From DASRQK01 sp040392005 (GTDB lineage Bacteria; Bacteroidota; Bacteroidia; Sphingobacteriales; Sphingobacteriaceae), in contig JBEBWT010000005.1 of assembly GCA_040392005.1 (NCBI GenBank), positions 1-64,000 of the forward strand: 64,000 bases of DNA, given 5' to 3'. The position numbers were made by a program, and so were the translations under genes. Below, in pieces: positions 1 through 7,089 of this stretch (its first letter is position 1; each line of letters starts with the position of its first letter). A model generated the notes under the pieces. It saw only the letters and a program-made list of their open reading frames with translations, was not told the DNA's origin and ran no database searches.

Positions 1-72
1 CCACTCCGGGATTGGCTGCGGCGCTCGGTCCCCGCACTCGTGGCCGCAGCCATCCCTTATGGGGGAGGCCTC

Positions 73-194
73 AACCAAAAAGCCTTCGGCACTGCGTGCC
101 TGGCTTTTCTTATTTCATTTCCTCACTCAAACCTGTGGTTTGGCTCGGCCTTGAAATAAGAAAAGCCCTCACTTTCGTGAAGGCTTTTTTGGTT
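73..194. repeat. Imperfect long inverted repeat beside tRNA-Pro
   Basis: The outer arms AACCAAAAAGCC (73-84) and GGCTTTTTTGGTT (182-194) are complementary apart from one extra T. The inner arms GGCTTTTCTTATTTC (102-116) and GAAATAAGAAAAGCC (153-167) match perfectly over 15 bp. Each half also contains its own small GC-rich hairpin. The right half carries the terminator of the minus-strand tRNA-Pro, so the left half looks like an inverted copy of it. The 36-nt centre (117-152) contains TTTGGCTCGGCC. I see no gene between position 1 and the tRNA. Confidence 0.75.
160..190 (-). terminator. Rho-independent terminator after tRNA-Pro
   Basis: Read on the minus strand, AAAAAAGCCTTCAC, loop GAAA and GTGAGGGCTTTT form a strong hairpin ending in T residues. 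It starts 4 nt past the encoded CCA of the tRNA. The A-rich foot also gives a T-run on the plus strand, so it may work in both directions. Confidence 0.75.
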
Positions 195-270
195 GGTCGG
201 GTTGGCGGGATTCGAACCCACGACCTCCAGCACCCCATGCTGGCGCGATACCTGGCTACGCTACAACCCG
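194..270 (-). tRNA. tRNA-Pro(GGG)
   Basis: The minus strand folds as a cloverleaf. The 7-bp acceptor stem is CGGGTTG paired with CAACCCG. The anticodon stem is CCAGC/GCTGG around the loop ATGGGGT, giving anticodon GGG (proline). The T-arm is GTGGGTTCGAATCCCGC with the usual TTCGAAT loop. The discriminator is A and the 3' CCA is encoded (194-196). A terminator follows directly. Confidence 0.95.
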
Positions 271-339
271 ATCGGGGAGTGCAAATATAATGATTTTTTG
301 AATTTTGAAGGACTTGTTGTATATAAAATCTAAGTTGCA

Positions 340-347
340 TAAGTTTG
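340..347 (+). promoter_or_regulatory. -7 promoter element TAAGTTTG
   Basis: This is an exact match to the Bacteroidota -7 consensus TAnnTTTG. Only 4 nt separate it from the ATG at 352. The transcript of the lipoprotein gene is therefore predicted to start at or next to its start codon. Confidence 0.7.
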
Positions 348-351
348 CCGG

Positions 352-1320
352 ATGATTTTTTTCAGGGGGTATTTTTTTAGTGTTCTTTTTTTACTGATCA
401 GCGCACTGGCCGTAAGCTGTGGTTCTCAGGGAAAGGATTCCGGAGAGGCGGTGAAAAGGGGGCTTGAAATATTCCAGCCTTTGGTGGGGATTGATTTCTA
501 TGAGGTGCGGCGCACGTTTGACACCGGGGTGTCTTATGATAGCCTGGGTTTTGTGCAATTGCCGGAATGGCATGTGCGGTTTGAAAAGCAGGATTCGATT
601 CTGATTCATTCACCGATTGAGGACCGGATGGTTGGTTATCGTATCCATCATGATCATGAGCGCTATTTTCATTTTGCCAGGGAGAGCTGGAGGGCGGTGG
701 AGTTGCATCCGGACAGTATTACATTGCAGCGACTAAGTCTAAACGGTTTGAAGGTCAATAAGATAAAATCCAATGTATATATGAAGTTTTATTCTGCCCG
801 TTATATCAATGAAGAATTGGGGGACCGTGCGGAATCGTTGGACAGTAAAGTTACCCGGTTGCGCCTGCCTACCCGGCAGGACACCGCATTTGTACGCTCG
901 CAGGTGGAATTGGCCAATCGCAATCCAGGTGATCCGGACAGTGCTTTTGCTTCCCGGAATTTTGTTCAGATAGAAAGCCGGCATCCGGCAGTCAAGGTGC
1001 AGAAACGAAAAATTGAACATATTGAACTGACGGAAAAATCCCCGGCTTATGAGTATTTGTATCCGGAATATATGATTACCATCGATCCGGCCTACCGGAA
1101 ATTTAATCATGATTTTTCAGTAGTCGTGGACGAAAAGGGAAAGATGCATCTGGGAAAAGTGTATGTGATGGAGGAATTTGTGGAACCAAGGAGCAAAGTG
1201 GTGCAGGGAATTATTGATGTTTATCTTCACAACTGGTTGGAAATTAAACCTGCCGAAACGTTGGGAATGCCACATGGCAGTACTGTTTACCTATATGTGA
1301 AGGGGCGGACTGCCGAATAG
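352..1320 (+). CDS. Hypothetical lipoprotein, 322 aa
   Basis: I do not recognise the family. The N-terminus is a lipoprotein signal: one arginine, a hydrophobic stretch at residues 8-20, then the lipobox LAVSC with the lipidated cysteine at residue 23. The product should therefore be anchored in the outer or inner membrane and face the periplasm. The remainder is soluble and rich in charged and aromatic residues, with no membrane segment and no motif I can name. The start ATG is supported by a TAAGTTTG element 4 nt upstream, which predicts a leaderless message. The gene stands alone between tRNA-Pro (divergent) and a UPF0173 hydrolase gene 72 bp downstream on the same strand. Confidence 0.85.
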   Translation: MIFFRGYFFSVLFLLISALAVSCGSQGKDSGEAVKRGLEIFQPLVGIDFYEVRRTFDTGVSYDSLGFVQLPEWHVRFEKQDSILIHSPIEDRMVGYRIHHDHERYFHFARESWRAVELHPDSITLQRLSLNGLKVNKIKSNVYMKFYSARYINEELGDRAESLDSKVTRLRLPTRQDTAFVRSQVELANRNPGDPDSAFASRNFVQIESRHPAVKVQKRKIEHIELTEKSPAYEYLYPEYMITIDPAYRKFNHDFSVVVDEKGKMHLGKVYVMEEFVEPRSKVVQGIIDVYLHNWLEIKPAETLGMPHGSTVYLYVKGRTAE

Positions 1321-1353
1321 TTTCCTTTTTTCGTTTATTTCAATATTTTTTGT

Positions 1354-1361
1354 TATCTTCG
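1354..1361 (+). promoter_or_regulatory. Near-consensus -7 element TATCTTCG
   Basis: This differs from TAnnTTTG at one position (C for the third T). It lies 31 nt before the ATG of the UPF0173 gene. The same variant octamer occurs before gldB on the opposite strand, which makes chance less likely. Confidence 0.4.
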
Positions 1362-1392
1362 GAATACGAACCCGGTATAAAAAAATATACAA

Positions 1393-2088
1393 ATGAAAGC
1401 GATCTACTATGGACATTCCTGCATCCGGCTCAAATCAAGGGAGTATGATATACTCTTCGATCCGTTTATCAGTCCCAATCCCCTTGCAAAGCATATTGAA
1501 ATCAATGATCTGACCCCGGATTATATTTTGCTGAGCCACGGGCATCTGGACCATGTGGCTGATATGGCAGCCATCCAGCAAAACTCAGGTGCCAAAGTGG
1601 TTGCCATTGTTGAAACAGCGGCCTGGGTCGCCAGGCAGGGGGTCGATCCGGAAAAGATTCTGGAGATGAATTTGGGCGGCACCCTGGCCACCAATTTCGG
1701 AAATGTCAAGATGGTTTATGCCCTGCATACCAATGGTACACCGGATGGTCAATATGGAGGATTGCCGGTCGGTTATTTGCTTAATATTGCAGGAAAGCGC
1801 CTCTATTTTGCGGGTGATACGGCATTGACCCTGGAGATGAAGTTGCTGGAACCGATCGATCTCGATTGGGCCTTTCTTCCGATCGGAGGACATTATACGA
1901 TGGATGTGGACGATGCGATCCGGGCAGCGAAAATGATCGAGTGCAATAACATTATCGGCATCCACTACAACACGTTTCCACCCATTACCATTGACAAGAA
2001 AGAGGCGATCCGGAAATTTGAAGAGGCCGGTCTGCAATTGTATCTCCCTGAAGTGGGGGAATCGGTACAGCTTTACAATATCTGGTAG
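1393..2088 (+). CDS. UPF0173 metal-dependent hydrolase (MBL fold)
   Basis: This is a metallo-beta-lactamase-fold hydrolase of the UPF0173/YtkL type, 231 aa, the usual length. The metal-binding motif HGHLDH spans residues 49-54 (H49, H51, D53, H54). Further family blocks are FAGDTAL (around 140), LPIGGHYTMD (around 160) and GIHYNTFP near the C-terminus. The protein has no signal peptide and should be cytoplasmic. The physiological substrate of this family is not settled. The 3' end overlaps the converging gldB gene by 16 bp. Confidence 0.9.
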   Translation: MKAIYYGHSCIRLKSREYDILFDPFISPNPLAKHIEINDLTPDYILLSHGHLDHVADMAAIQQNSGAKVVAIVETAAWVARQGVDPEKILEMNLGGTLATNFGNVKMVYALHTNGTPDGQYGGLPVGYLLNIAGKRLYFAGDTALTLEMKLLEPIDLDWAFLPIGGHYTMDVDDAIRAAKMIECNNIIGIHYNTFPPITIDKKEAIRKFEEAGLQLYLPEVGESVQLYNIW

Positions 2089-3101
2089 CCGTCGGTCATT
2101 TCCATCAATTGGGGGATACTGGTTTCGGGAAAACGCTCCATGTATCGCCGGACCAGTTGCCAGCCCATGAATATTCCCAGTTTGGGCGCAGATTCATTTT
2201 TTTCTCCCAGGCCAGTGGTGAAGGGCGCCTCCGAAAAATAACGGTTGATCTTGCTGTGATCGGTCTGGTACAGTAATTCCCCGGACACCATCCATTCCCA
2301 TACCTGATCCTGAAAATGGGTGGCCCAGGCCAGTTGCTTGTCCGTATAACCGATTTTCAGGCTATCGGCGACCAGCGGCAGGGCCAGATCCATCAGATAC
2401 ATGGCTTTCCCATGATAGAGCATCTGATCCAGAAATGTAGCATTCTGACCCGGTTCACCTAAAATCTCTTCATAAATATAGCTTTCCATCACCCGTGGCA
2501 CCAGGTGATCCGGAGTGAAGCGGCGGGAAATATATCGAGGAAAAGTACCAGTCAGCCCCGGATAAAATTTTGAATCTGCCCCGAGAAACAAATCCAGCCC
2601 AATCCCTATATAATCTTCTCCCACGGGTATTTGCACGGCAAATCCCGAAAAGAAAGCCACGAAACGGGAGGGTACCGGCGCTTCCGGAAGGTAATAACGG
2701 ATATGCCTGAAGGCATCGGTCAGTTGCGCTTCCTGATCCGCCAGATCCGGAAATACCTCCTCAACACTCCTTTTCAGGCTGTCAAAGTCCGGCTTACCGG
2801 CAATTCCAGCCAGGAGCAAGGGAGTTGCCCGGTCGTCGTCAATAGAACCGATCCGCAGCATGCGTTCAATAAAATCTTTGTAAAATCTGCCGTAAGTTGT
2901 TTTCCATTGCTGGTGCAGGACGGTTGCCGGATCGGTCAGGCTGTCGGCCGCCAGACTGCCGAATGCCCGGTCGAAGCGTTCGATATGAATATCGTCCAAT
3001 GCCACCTGACTGACATCGACTGGCATGCGTGAAGTCGTCTGTGTGCAGGAAACAATCAAAAATACAATAGGTACGATGAGAAAATTACGGTAACTTTGCA
3101 T
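2073..3101 (-). CDS. gldB: Gliding motility lipoprotein GldB
   Basis: The 342-aa product matches GldB, a lipoprotein needed for gliding and associated with the type IX secretion machinery in Bacteroidota. It has a lipoprotein signal with lipobox IVSC (C19). Family blocks include HIERFDRAF near residue 40, LFLGADSKFYP near 180 and LGIFMGWQLVRRYMER near the C-terminus. On the far side of a PorT-like barrel gene lies nadE; nadE, as I recall, is a common gldB neighbour in the phylum. The start is ATG 3101. A TATCTTCG box ends 3 nt before it, predicting a leaderless message. The 3' end overlaps the UPF0173 gene by 16 bp in convergent orientation. Confidence 0.88.
   Translation of the reverse strand: MQSYRNFLIVPIVFLIVSCTQTTSRMPVDVSQVALDDIHIERFDRAFGSLAADSLTDPATVLHQQWKTTYGRFYKDFIERMLRIGSIDDDRATPLLLAGIAGKPDFDSLKRSVEEVFPDLADQEAQLTDAFRHIRYYLPEAPVPSRFVAFFSGFAVQIPVGEDYIGIGLDLFLGADSKFYPGLTGTFPRYISRRFTPDHLVPRVMESYIYEEILGEPGQNATFLDQMLYHGKAMYLMDLALPLVADSLKIGYTDKQLAWATHFQDQVWEWMVSGELLYQTDHSKINRYFSEAPFTTGLGEKNESAPKLGIFMGWQLVRRYMERFPETSIPQLMEMTDGYQIL
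3091..3098 (+). promoter_or_regulatory. -7 element TAACTTTG for the PorT-like gene
   Basis: This exact TAnnTTTG match lies inside the first codons of the opposing gldB gene and would start a transcript near 3103. The ATG of the barrel gene is at 3137, giving a leader of about 34 nt. It faces the gldB promoter at 3105-3112. Confidence 0.6.
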
Positions 3102-3104
3102 GTA

Positions 3105-3112
3105 CGAAGATA
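3105..3112 (-). promoter_or_regulatory. Near-consensus -7 element TATCTTCG for gldB
   Basis: On the minus strand TATCTTCG ends at 3105 and is followed by TAC and the gldB ATG (3101). It is one mismatch from TAnnTTTG. It directly faces the plus-strand element at 3091-3098. Confidence 0.5.
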
Positions 3113-3136
3113 AAATTTTTTTAACGACTCACTGAA

Positions 3137-3805
3137 ATGAAGAAACAGATTGGATTAATTTTTATCGGGATGCTTTTGATGGTATTCGCTCCGGGCCGCT
3201 CGGCAGCCCAGGATTATTACAGTTCATACAGCAGTTATAAACCGGTTTCGCTGGGTATTTCATTCTCCCCCAACATCTCCTGGATGCGATATGGGGATGA
3301 GGAAGGGTTTTCAAGTACTGCGGGCATGGGATTCTCCTACGGTCTGCTGGCAGATTTTGCGGTGGCAGAGAGTTATTATTTCTCCACAGGTTTGCTCATC
3401 AATCAATTGTGGTCGTCCACATCCATTGCTGGAACTGTTTCACCGGAGTATAATTCCCTGCCGGGGAAGTTGCAGTACCGTTTGCAATATGTAGAAGTTC
3501 CGCTGGCGGTCAAATTGAAAAGTGCGCAGCGTTATCACCGCAGTTATTATGGTAAATTTGGATTTACCGCAGGTGTGAAAATCAGCGGGAAGGAAAGAGT
3601 GAATAATGAGTCGAACCGTCAGAATATTGCACAGGCAAATTTATTCCGCCTGGGACTGCAGATCGGGGGCGGGGTGGAATGGCAGTTGGATCACAATCTC
3701 CGCATGATGACCGGCCTGACCTTCAATAATGGATTTACCAACACGATGAGTCTCGCCGAACCTAAAAACTCGTATCTCTCACTTGATTTTGGTTTCTTTT
3801 TTTAA
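3137..3805 (+). CDS. PorT-like outer-membrane beta-barrel protein
   Basis: A 222-aa protein with a signal peptide (MKKQIG start, hydrophobic core to about residue 20, likely cleavage after SAAQ near residue 25). It is followed by alternating hydrophobic strands and ends in the aromatic FGFFF typical of outer-membrane barrels. The layout fits the PorT-family beta-barrel domain: short, with glycine-rich strands such as LGISFSPNISWMRYG, GLLADFAV and LGLQIGGGVEW. Some relatives act in type IX secretion. I cannot tell whether this is PorT itself or one of its many paralogues. It is divergent from gldB and 68 bp upstream of nadE on the same strand. Confidence 0.75.
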   Translation: MKKQIGLIFIGMLLMVFAPGRSAAQDYYSSYSSYKPVSLGISFSPNISWMRYGDEEGFSSTAGMGFSYGLLADFAVAESYYFSTGLLINQLWSSTSIAGTVSPEYNSLPGKLQYRLQYVEVPLAVKLKSAQRYHRSYYGKFGFTAGVKISGKERVNNESNRQNIAQANLFRLGLQIGGGVEWQLDHNLRMMTGLTFNNGFTNTMSLAEPKNSYLSLDFGFFF

Positions 3806-3806
3806 A

Positions 3807-3870
3807 CCGCCATTTAACCCCTCTCTTAATCCGTCATTAACTCCTATCGTAATCCCTTATTTAATTCAGC
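3807..3870. repeat. Degenerate tandem repeat upstream of nadE
   Basis: Two units with the pattern CCGYCATT(T)AACYCCTMTCKTAAT lie head to tail at 3807-3830 and 3831-3853. A third, weaker unit beginning CCCTTATTTAATTC starts at 3854. They fill the gap between the barrel gene and the nadE start at 3874. Confidence 0.45.
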
Positions 3871-3873
3871 ACT

Positions 3874-5559
3874 ATGCGCATAGCAATCGCCCAGCTCAAT
3901 TACCATGTGGGTAATTTTCAGAAGAATGTAACCAAAATCATCGCTGCGCTCGATAAAGCAAAGCAACAGGGTGCAGATCTGGTGGTTTTTGCAGAAATGG
4001 CGGTGACCGGATATCCGGCCAAGGATCTCTGGCTATCCCCGGATTTTATGGAAAAATCCGGAAAGGCGCTGGAGGAGATCGCTTCCCATTGCCAGGGCAT
4101 TGCGTGTATTGTCGGAACTGCGGTAGAAAACCATACCGGTGTCGGAAAACCTTTGTTCAATGTGGCCGTATTGCTGGAGGATGGCAAGGTCGCTGACATG
4201 GCCCGTAAAGGACTTGTCCCCGATTATGATGTGTTTGATGAGTACCGGTATTTCCAACCTGCTTCGGATTTCAGATGCTTGCATTTCAGGGCCTATAAGC
4301 TGGCGGTTTCGGTTTGTGAAGATATGTGGAACCTGACCGAACCATCCCTGTACGGCCTCTCCAATGACCCCATGCCGGTGCTGGCCGCCGAAAAGCCGGA
4401 TCTGTCCATCAATATTGCGGCATCGCCCTTTGCACCCCATCATTTTGAAGAACGTCAGGAGGTGATGCGCACCCATGCGCTCCGTGCGGGCAGCCCGCTG
4501 TTGTATGTCAATCAGGTGGGCGCACATGCTGATCTGATTTTTGATGGCCGCTCGCTGGTCTATTCCGGTGAAGGCGAAATGCTGGCCGAACTGGCCGCAT
4601 TTGAAGAAGATTTCAGGGTTTATGAGTTTGCGGAGGGTCGGCTTCAGGCGACTGAGGAGCTATCGCATGGGTATCAAGCGGAAACTCCCCGATCGGGTCA
4701 AACCAATCCGGACACAAAAGATCCCATTGCCTTGATCCATCAGGCCCTGATCCTTGGTATCCGGGATTTCTTCCAAAAATCAGGTTTCCGGAAAGCGATA
4801 CTTGGGCTGTCCGGGGGATTGGATTCGGCGGTGGTGGCTGTTCTGGCCTGTGAGGCACTGGGGCCGGAAAATGTACTGGCTGTACTGATGCCTTCTGTTT
4901 ATTCCTCGGACCATTCCATCAGGGATGCTGAGGATCTGGTGGCTTTTAACGGCTGCGAATCCCTGACCATTCCCATCCACGAACCCACTATTGCCTTTTT
5001 GGATGTACTTGCCGAAGCCTTTGAAGGCACCCGGCCGGATACTACTGAAGAAAATATACAAGCGAGGACCCGGGCCGTGATTTTGATGGCCTTGTCCAAT
5101 AAGTTTGGCCACGTGCTGCTCAACACTTCCAACAAGAGTGAGGCTGCTGTGGGCTACGGCACACTGTATGGTGATATGGCCGGTTCCCTCAGTGTGATCG
5201 GGGATATTTTCAAGACCGATGTCTATCAGCTGGCCCATTATCTCAATCGGGAACGGGAGCGGGTTCCCGTCCACACCATTCAGAAGCCGCCTTCGGCCGA
5301 GTTGAGGCCGGATCAGAAGGATAGCGATTCGTTGCCCGATTATCCGGTGCTGGATGCTGTTTTGAGGGCATATATTGAAGAAAACGAAGCTTTGGACAGC
5401 ATCAAACAGCAGATCGGGGACGGTGCGTTGGTGGACCGGATCGTGGACATGGTGGGGCGGGCTGAGTTCAAACGCTTTCAGTCACCTCCGATTTTGAGGG
5501 TCAGCAAAAAAGCTTTCGGCCCCGGCCGTGCCATGCCGCTGGTTGCAAAAAGAGGTTGA
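3874..5559 (+). CDS. nadE: Glutamine-dependent NAD+ synthetase
   Basis: This enzyme makes NAD+ from deamido-NAD+, ATP and glutamine, the last step of NAD synthesis. The 561-aa protein has two domains. The N-terminal nitrilase-type glutaminase (about 1-265) carries the triad E41, K112 and C148 (in SVCEDMW). The C-terminal NAD-synthase domain carries the ATP-pyrophosphatase loop SGGLDS at 313-318, followed by blocks such as NTSNKSEAAVGYGTLYGD. The length is normal for the two-domain form, so ammonia is supplied internally. It lies downstream of the PorT-like gene and close to gldB. Confidence 0.96.
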   Translation: MRIAIAQLNYHVGNFQKNVTKIIAALDKAKQQGADLVVFAEMAVTGYPAKDLWLSPDFMEKSGKALEEIASHCQGIACIVGTAVENHTGVGKPLFNVAVLLEDGKVADMARKGLVPDYDVFDEYRYFQPASDFRCLHFRAYKLAVSVCEDMWNLTEPSLYGLSNDPMPVLAAEKPDLSINIAASPFAPHHFEERQEVMRTHALRAGSPLLYVNQVGAHADLIFDGRSLVYSGEGEMLAELAAFEEDFRVYEFAEGRLQATEELSHGYQAETPRSGQTNPDTKDPIALIHQALILGIRDFFQKSGFRKAILGLSGGLDSAVVAVLACEALGPENVLAVLMPSVYSSDHSIRDAEDLVAFNGCESLTIPIHEPTIAFLDVLAEAFEGTRPDTTEENIQARTRAVILMALSNKFGHVLLNTSNKSEAAVGYGTLYGDMAGSLSVIGDIFKTDVYQLAHYLNRERERVPVHTIQKPPSAELRPDQKDSDSLPDYPVLDAVLRAYIEENEALDSIKQQIGDGALVDRIVDMVGRAEFKRFQSPPILRVSKKAFGPGRAMPLVAKRG

Positions 5560-5697
5560 ATCCTCTGTTCTTCCTCCGTTTTTTGGAAAATCAGTTTTAA
5601 ACCTTTCCCGGGATATTCAGTCCAATATAAAAGGCTGCTCCGATAATAAGGCAAATCGTGCCTTTTATAGTCCGTGCCATTTTTAAAGATCCGTACT

Positions 5698-6261
5698 ATG
5701 AAAAAGTTACTATTTATTCTCCCCGTATTATTGATTGTTGCGGCGTGTTCCAGCCAGCAATACCATACGACCCGCATGCTCAATCAGGATTTTTCATCCT
5801 ATAAAACCTATGGATGGCTGACTCCGGTCGATTCGCTCTCCAAAGATTATTTCAATAACGATATAGCGAGGGCAAATATCATGGAAACGGCCAACGCAGA
5901 GCTGGAGGCACGGGGCCTGACGTATTCAAAGGAAAACCCCGACATTTTATTCAGGTATATTGCGATTGTAAACAACAAGAGCCAGCCGGTATATAGCCAT
6001 CATTACTCCATGTACCCCTGGGGATGGGGATACCGTTCTGCATGGGGCTGGTATGGCTACAATCCATACAGACCTATGGGCAGGGAGCGTTACCGGGCCG
6101 GACATCTTATCCTTGAAGCAAGAGAAAGGGAGACCAATACCGTGATCTGGCAGGCCCGGGGTTCCGGCCGGGTAGATAATCCGGAGAGCGCCATCAATCG
6201 CCTCCCGAAGATTGTGAAGGGGGTCTTTGCACAATATCCGGTCAAGCCTGCTTTGCGCTGA
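5698..6261 (+). CDS. DUF4136 lipoprotein
   Basis: A 187-aa lipoprotein: MKKLLFILPV signal, lipobox VAAC with C17, then a DUF4136-type domain with the early block DFSSYKTYGW and later YRAGHLILEARERETNTVIWQARGSG (split here into YRAGHLILEARE and VIWQARGSG). Members of this family are predicted envelope lipoproteins of unknown function. A longer reading from 5674 adds eight residues before the signal peptide, so ATG 5698 is preferred. Its last 20 bp overlap the converging scpA gene. Confidence 0.85.
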   Translation: MKKLLFILPVLLIVAACSSQQYHTTRMLNQDFSSYKTYGWLTPVDSLSKDYFNNDIARANIMETANAELEARGLTYSKENPDILFRYIAIVNNKSQPVYSHHYSMYPWGWGYRSAWGWYGYNPYRPMGRERYRAGHLILEARERETNTVIWQARGSGRVDNPESAINRLPKIVKGVFAQYPVKPALR

Positions 6262-6997
6262 GCCAGAAATTATTGAAGCCCAGCCCGATCTGGATGTCGA
6301 GCAATTGTTGCTGCAGCATTTCAAGCATGGCGAGAAAAGAATAGACAAACTGTACCTTGTTTTCGGACGTTTCCACCAGTTTTTTAAAATCCAGTCTTTT
6401 ATTGATCGTAATCAATGCGGTAATGGCTTCCTTTTGCTTCTCAATGGTATAGCCATACCGGATCACGGTATGGCGCGTTTCATTGGTGCGGTTGGTGTAT
6501 TGCTGCATTAACTTTTCATAGACCATCATCAGCTTATAGAGATCGAAAGACGCTAGTTCTTCACCATCTGGTGCCGATTCGCCCGCTTTTTTTAGATCGG
6601 CTACTATATTGCCTCTCCGGTGATGCTGCCAGCGCAGATCTTCGTGCAGCCGGAGGTTTTCACAGATATCCTTGAATTGCTTGTAGAGCAGCAGTTTCTG
6701 GATCAGGTTCTGCTGGAGGTCGATCTCGTTACCTTCCTCATCCAGTTCGGGCCTCGGCAATAAGGTTTTTACTTTGATCCGCATGAGCGTGGCAGCCATG
6801 TAAATAAATTCACTGGCCACTTCTATATTCAACGCATGCATCTGCTGAATGTAATCCAGAAAATCATCTGTGATTTTTGCAATCGGTATATCGTTGATAT
6901 CCAATTCGTCCCGTTCGATAAAAAACAGCAGCAGGTCAAACGGCCCCTCAAACTGGGGCAATCTGATTTCATATGCTTTATCCGAATCTGTGATCAT
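6242..6997 (-). CDS. scpA: Segregation and condensation protein A
   Basis: ScpA is the kleisin subunit of the bacterial condensin, joining SMC and ScpB for chromosome compaction. The 251-aa product shows the N-terminal kleisin block (IRLPQFEGPFDLLLFFIER, with GPFDLLL the signature), then ITDDFLDYIQ and EFIYMAATLMRIKVKTLLP, and an acidic linker. The ATG at 6997 is used; the upstream TTG adds only five residues. scpB is not next to it in this window. The gene diverges from dxs and converges on the DUF4136 gene. Confidence 0.92.
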   Translation of the reverse strand: MITDSDKAYEIRLPQFEGPFDLLLFFIERDELDINDIPIAKITDDFLDYIQQMHALNIEVASEFIYMAATLMRIKVKTLLPRPELDEEGNEIDLQQNLIQKLLLYKQFKDICENLRLHEDLRWQHHRRGNIVADLKKAGESAPDGEELASFDLYKLMMVYEKLMQQYTNRTNETRHTVIRYGYTIEKQKEAITALITINKRLDFKKLVETSENKVQFVYSFLAMLEMLQQQLLDIQIGLGFNNFWLSAKQA

Positions 6998-7056
6998 TTG
7001 GTTCTGCAACAAATTTCTGCTGCCGTAAAGGTAGCAATTTCAAGTATTTTTTTGTT

Positions 7057-7064
7057 TACCTTTG
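7057..7064 (+). promoter_or_regulatory. -7 element TACCTTTG of dxs
   Basis: This is an exact match to TAnnTTTG. Transcription would begin about 5 nt after its G. The in-frame ATG at 7066 is therefore too close to be transcribed, and ATG 7090, preceded by GGGGAGA, is the likely start. Confidence 0.65.
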
Positions 7065-7089
7065 CATGACAGTTTTGGGGAGATATGCC

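Noticed and set aside
12..290. A 92-aa open frame across the tRNA-Pro region
   Set aside because: It runs through the tRNA and its terminator in the antisense direction; the sequence is explained by RNA structure and not by coding.
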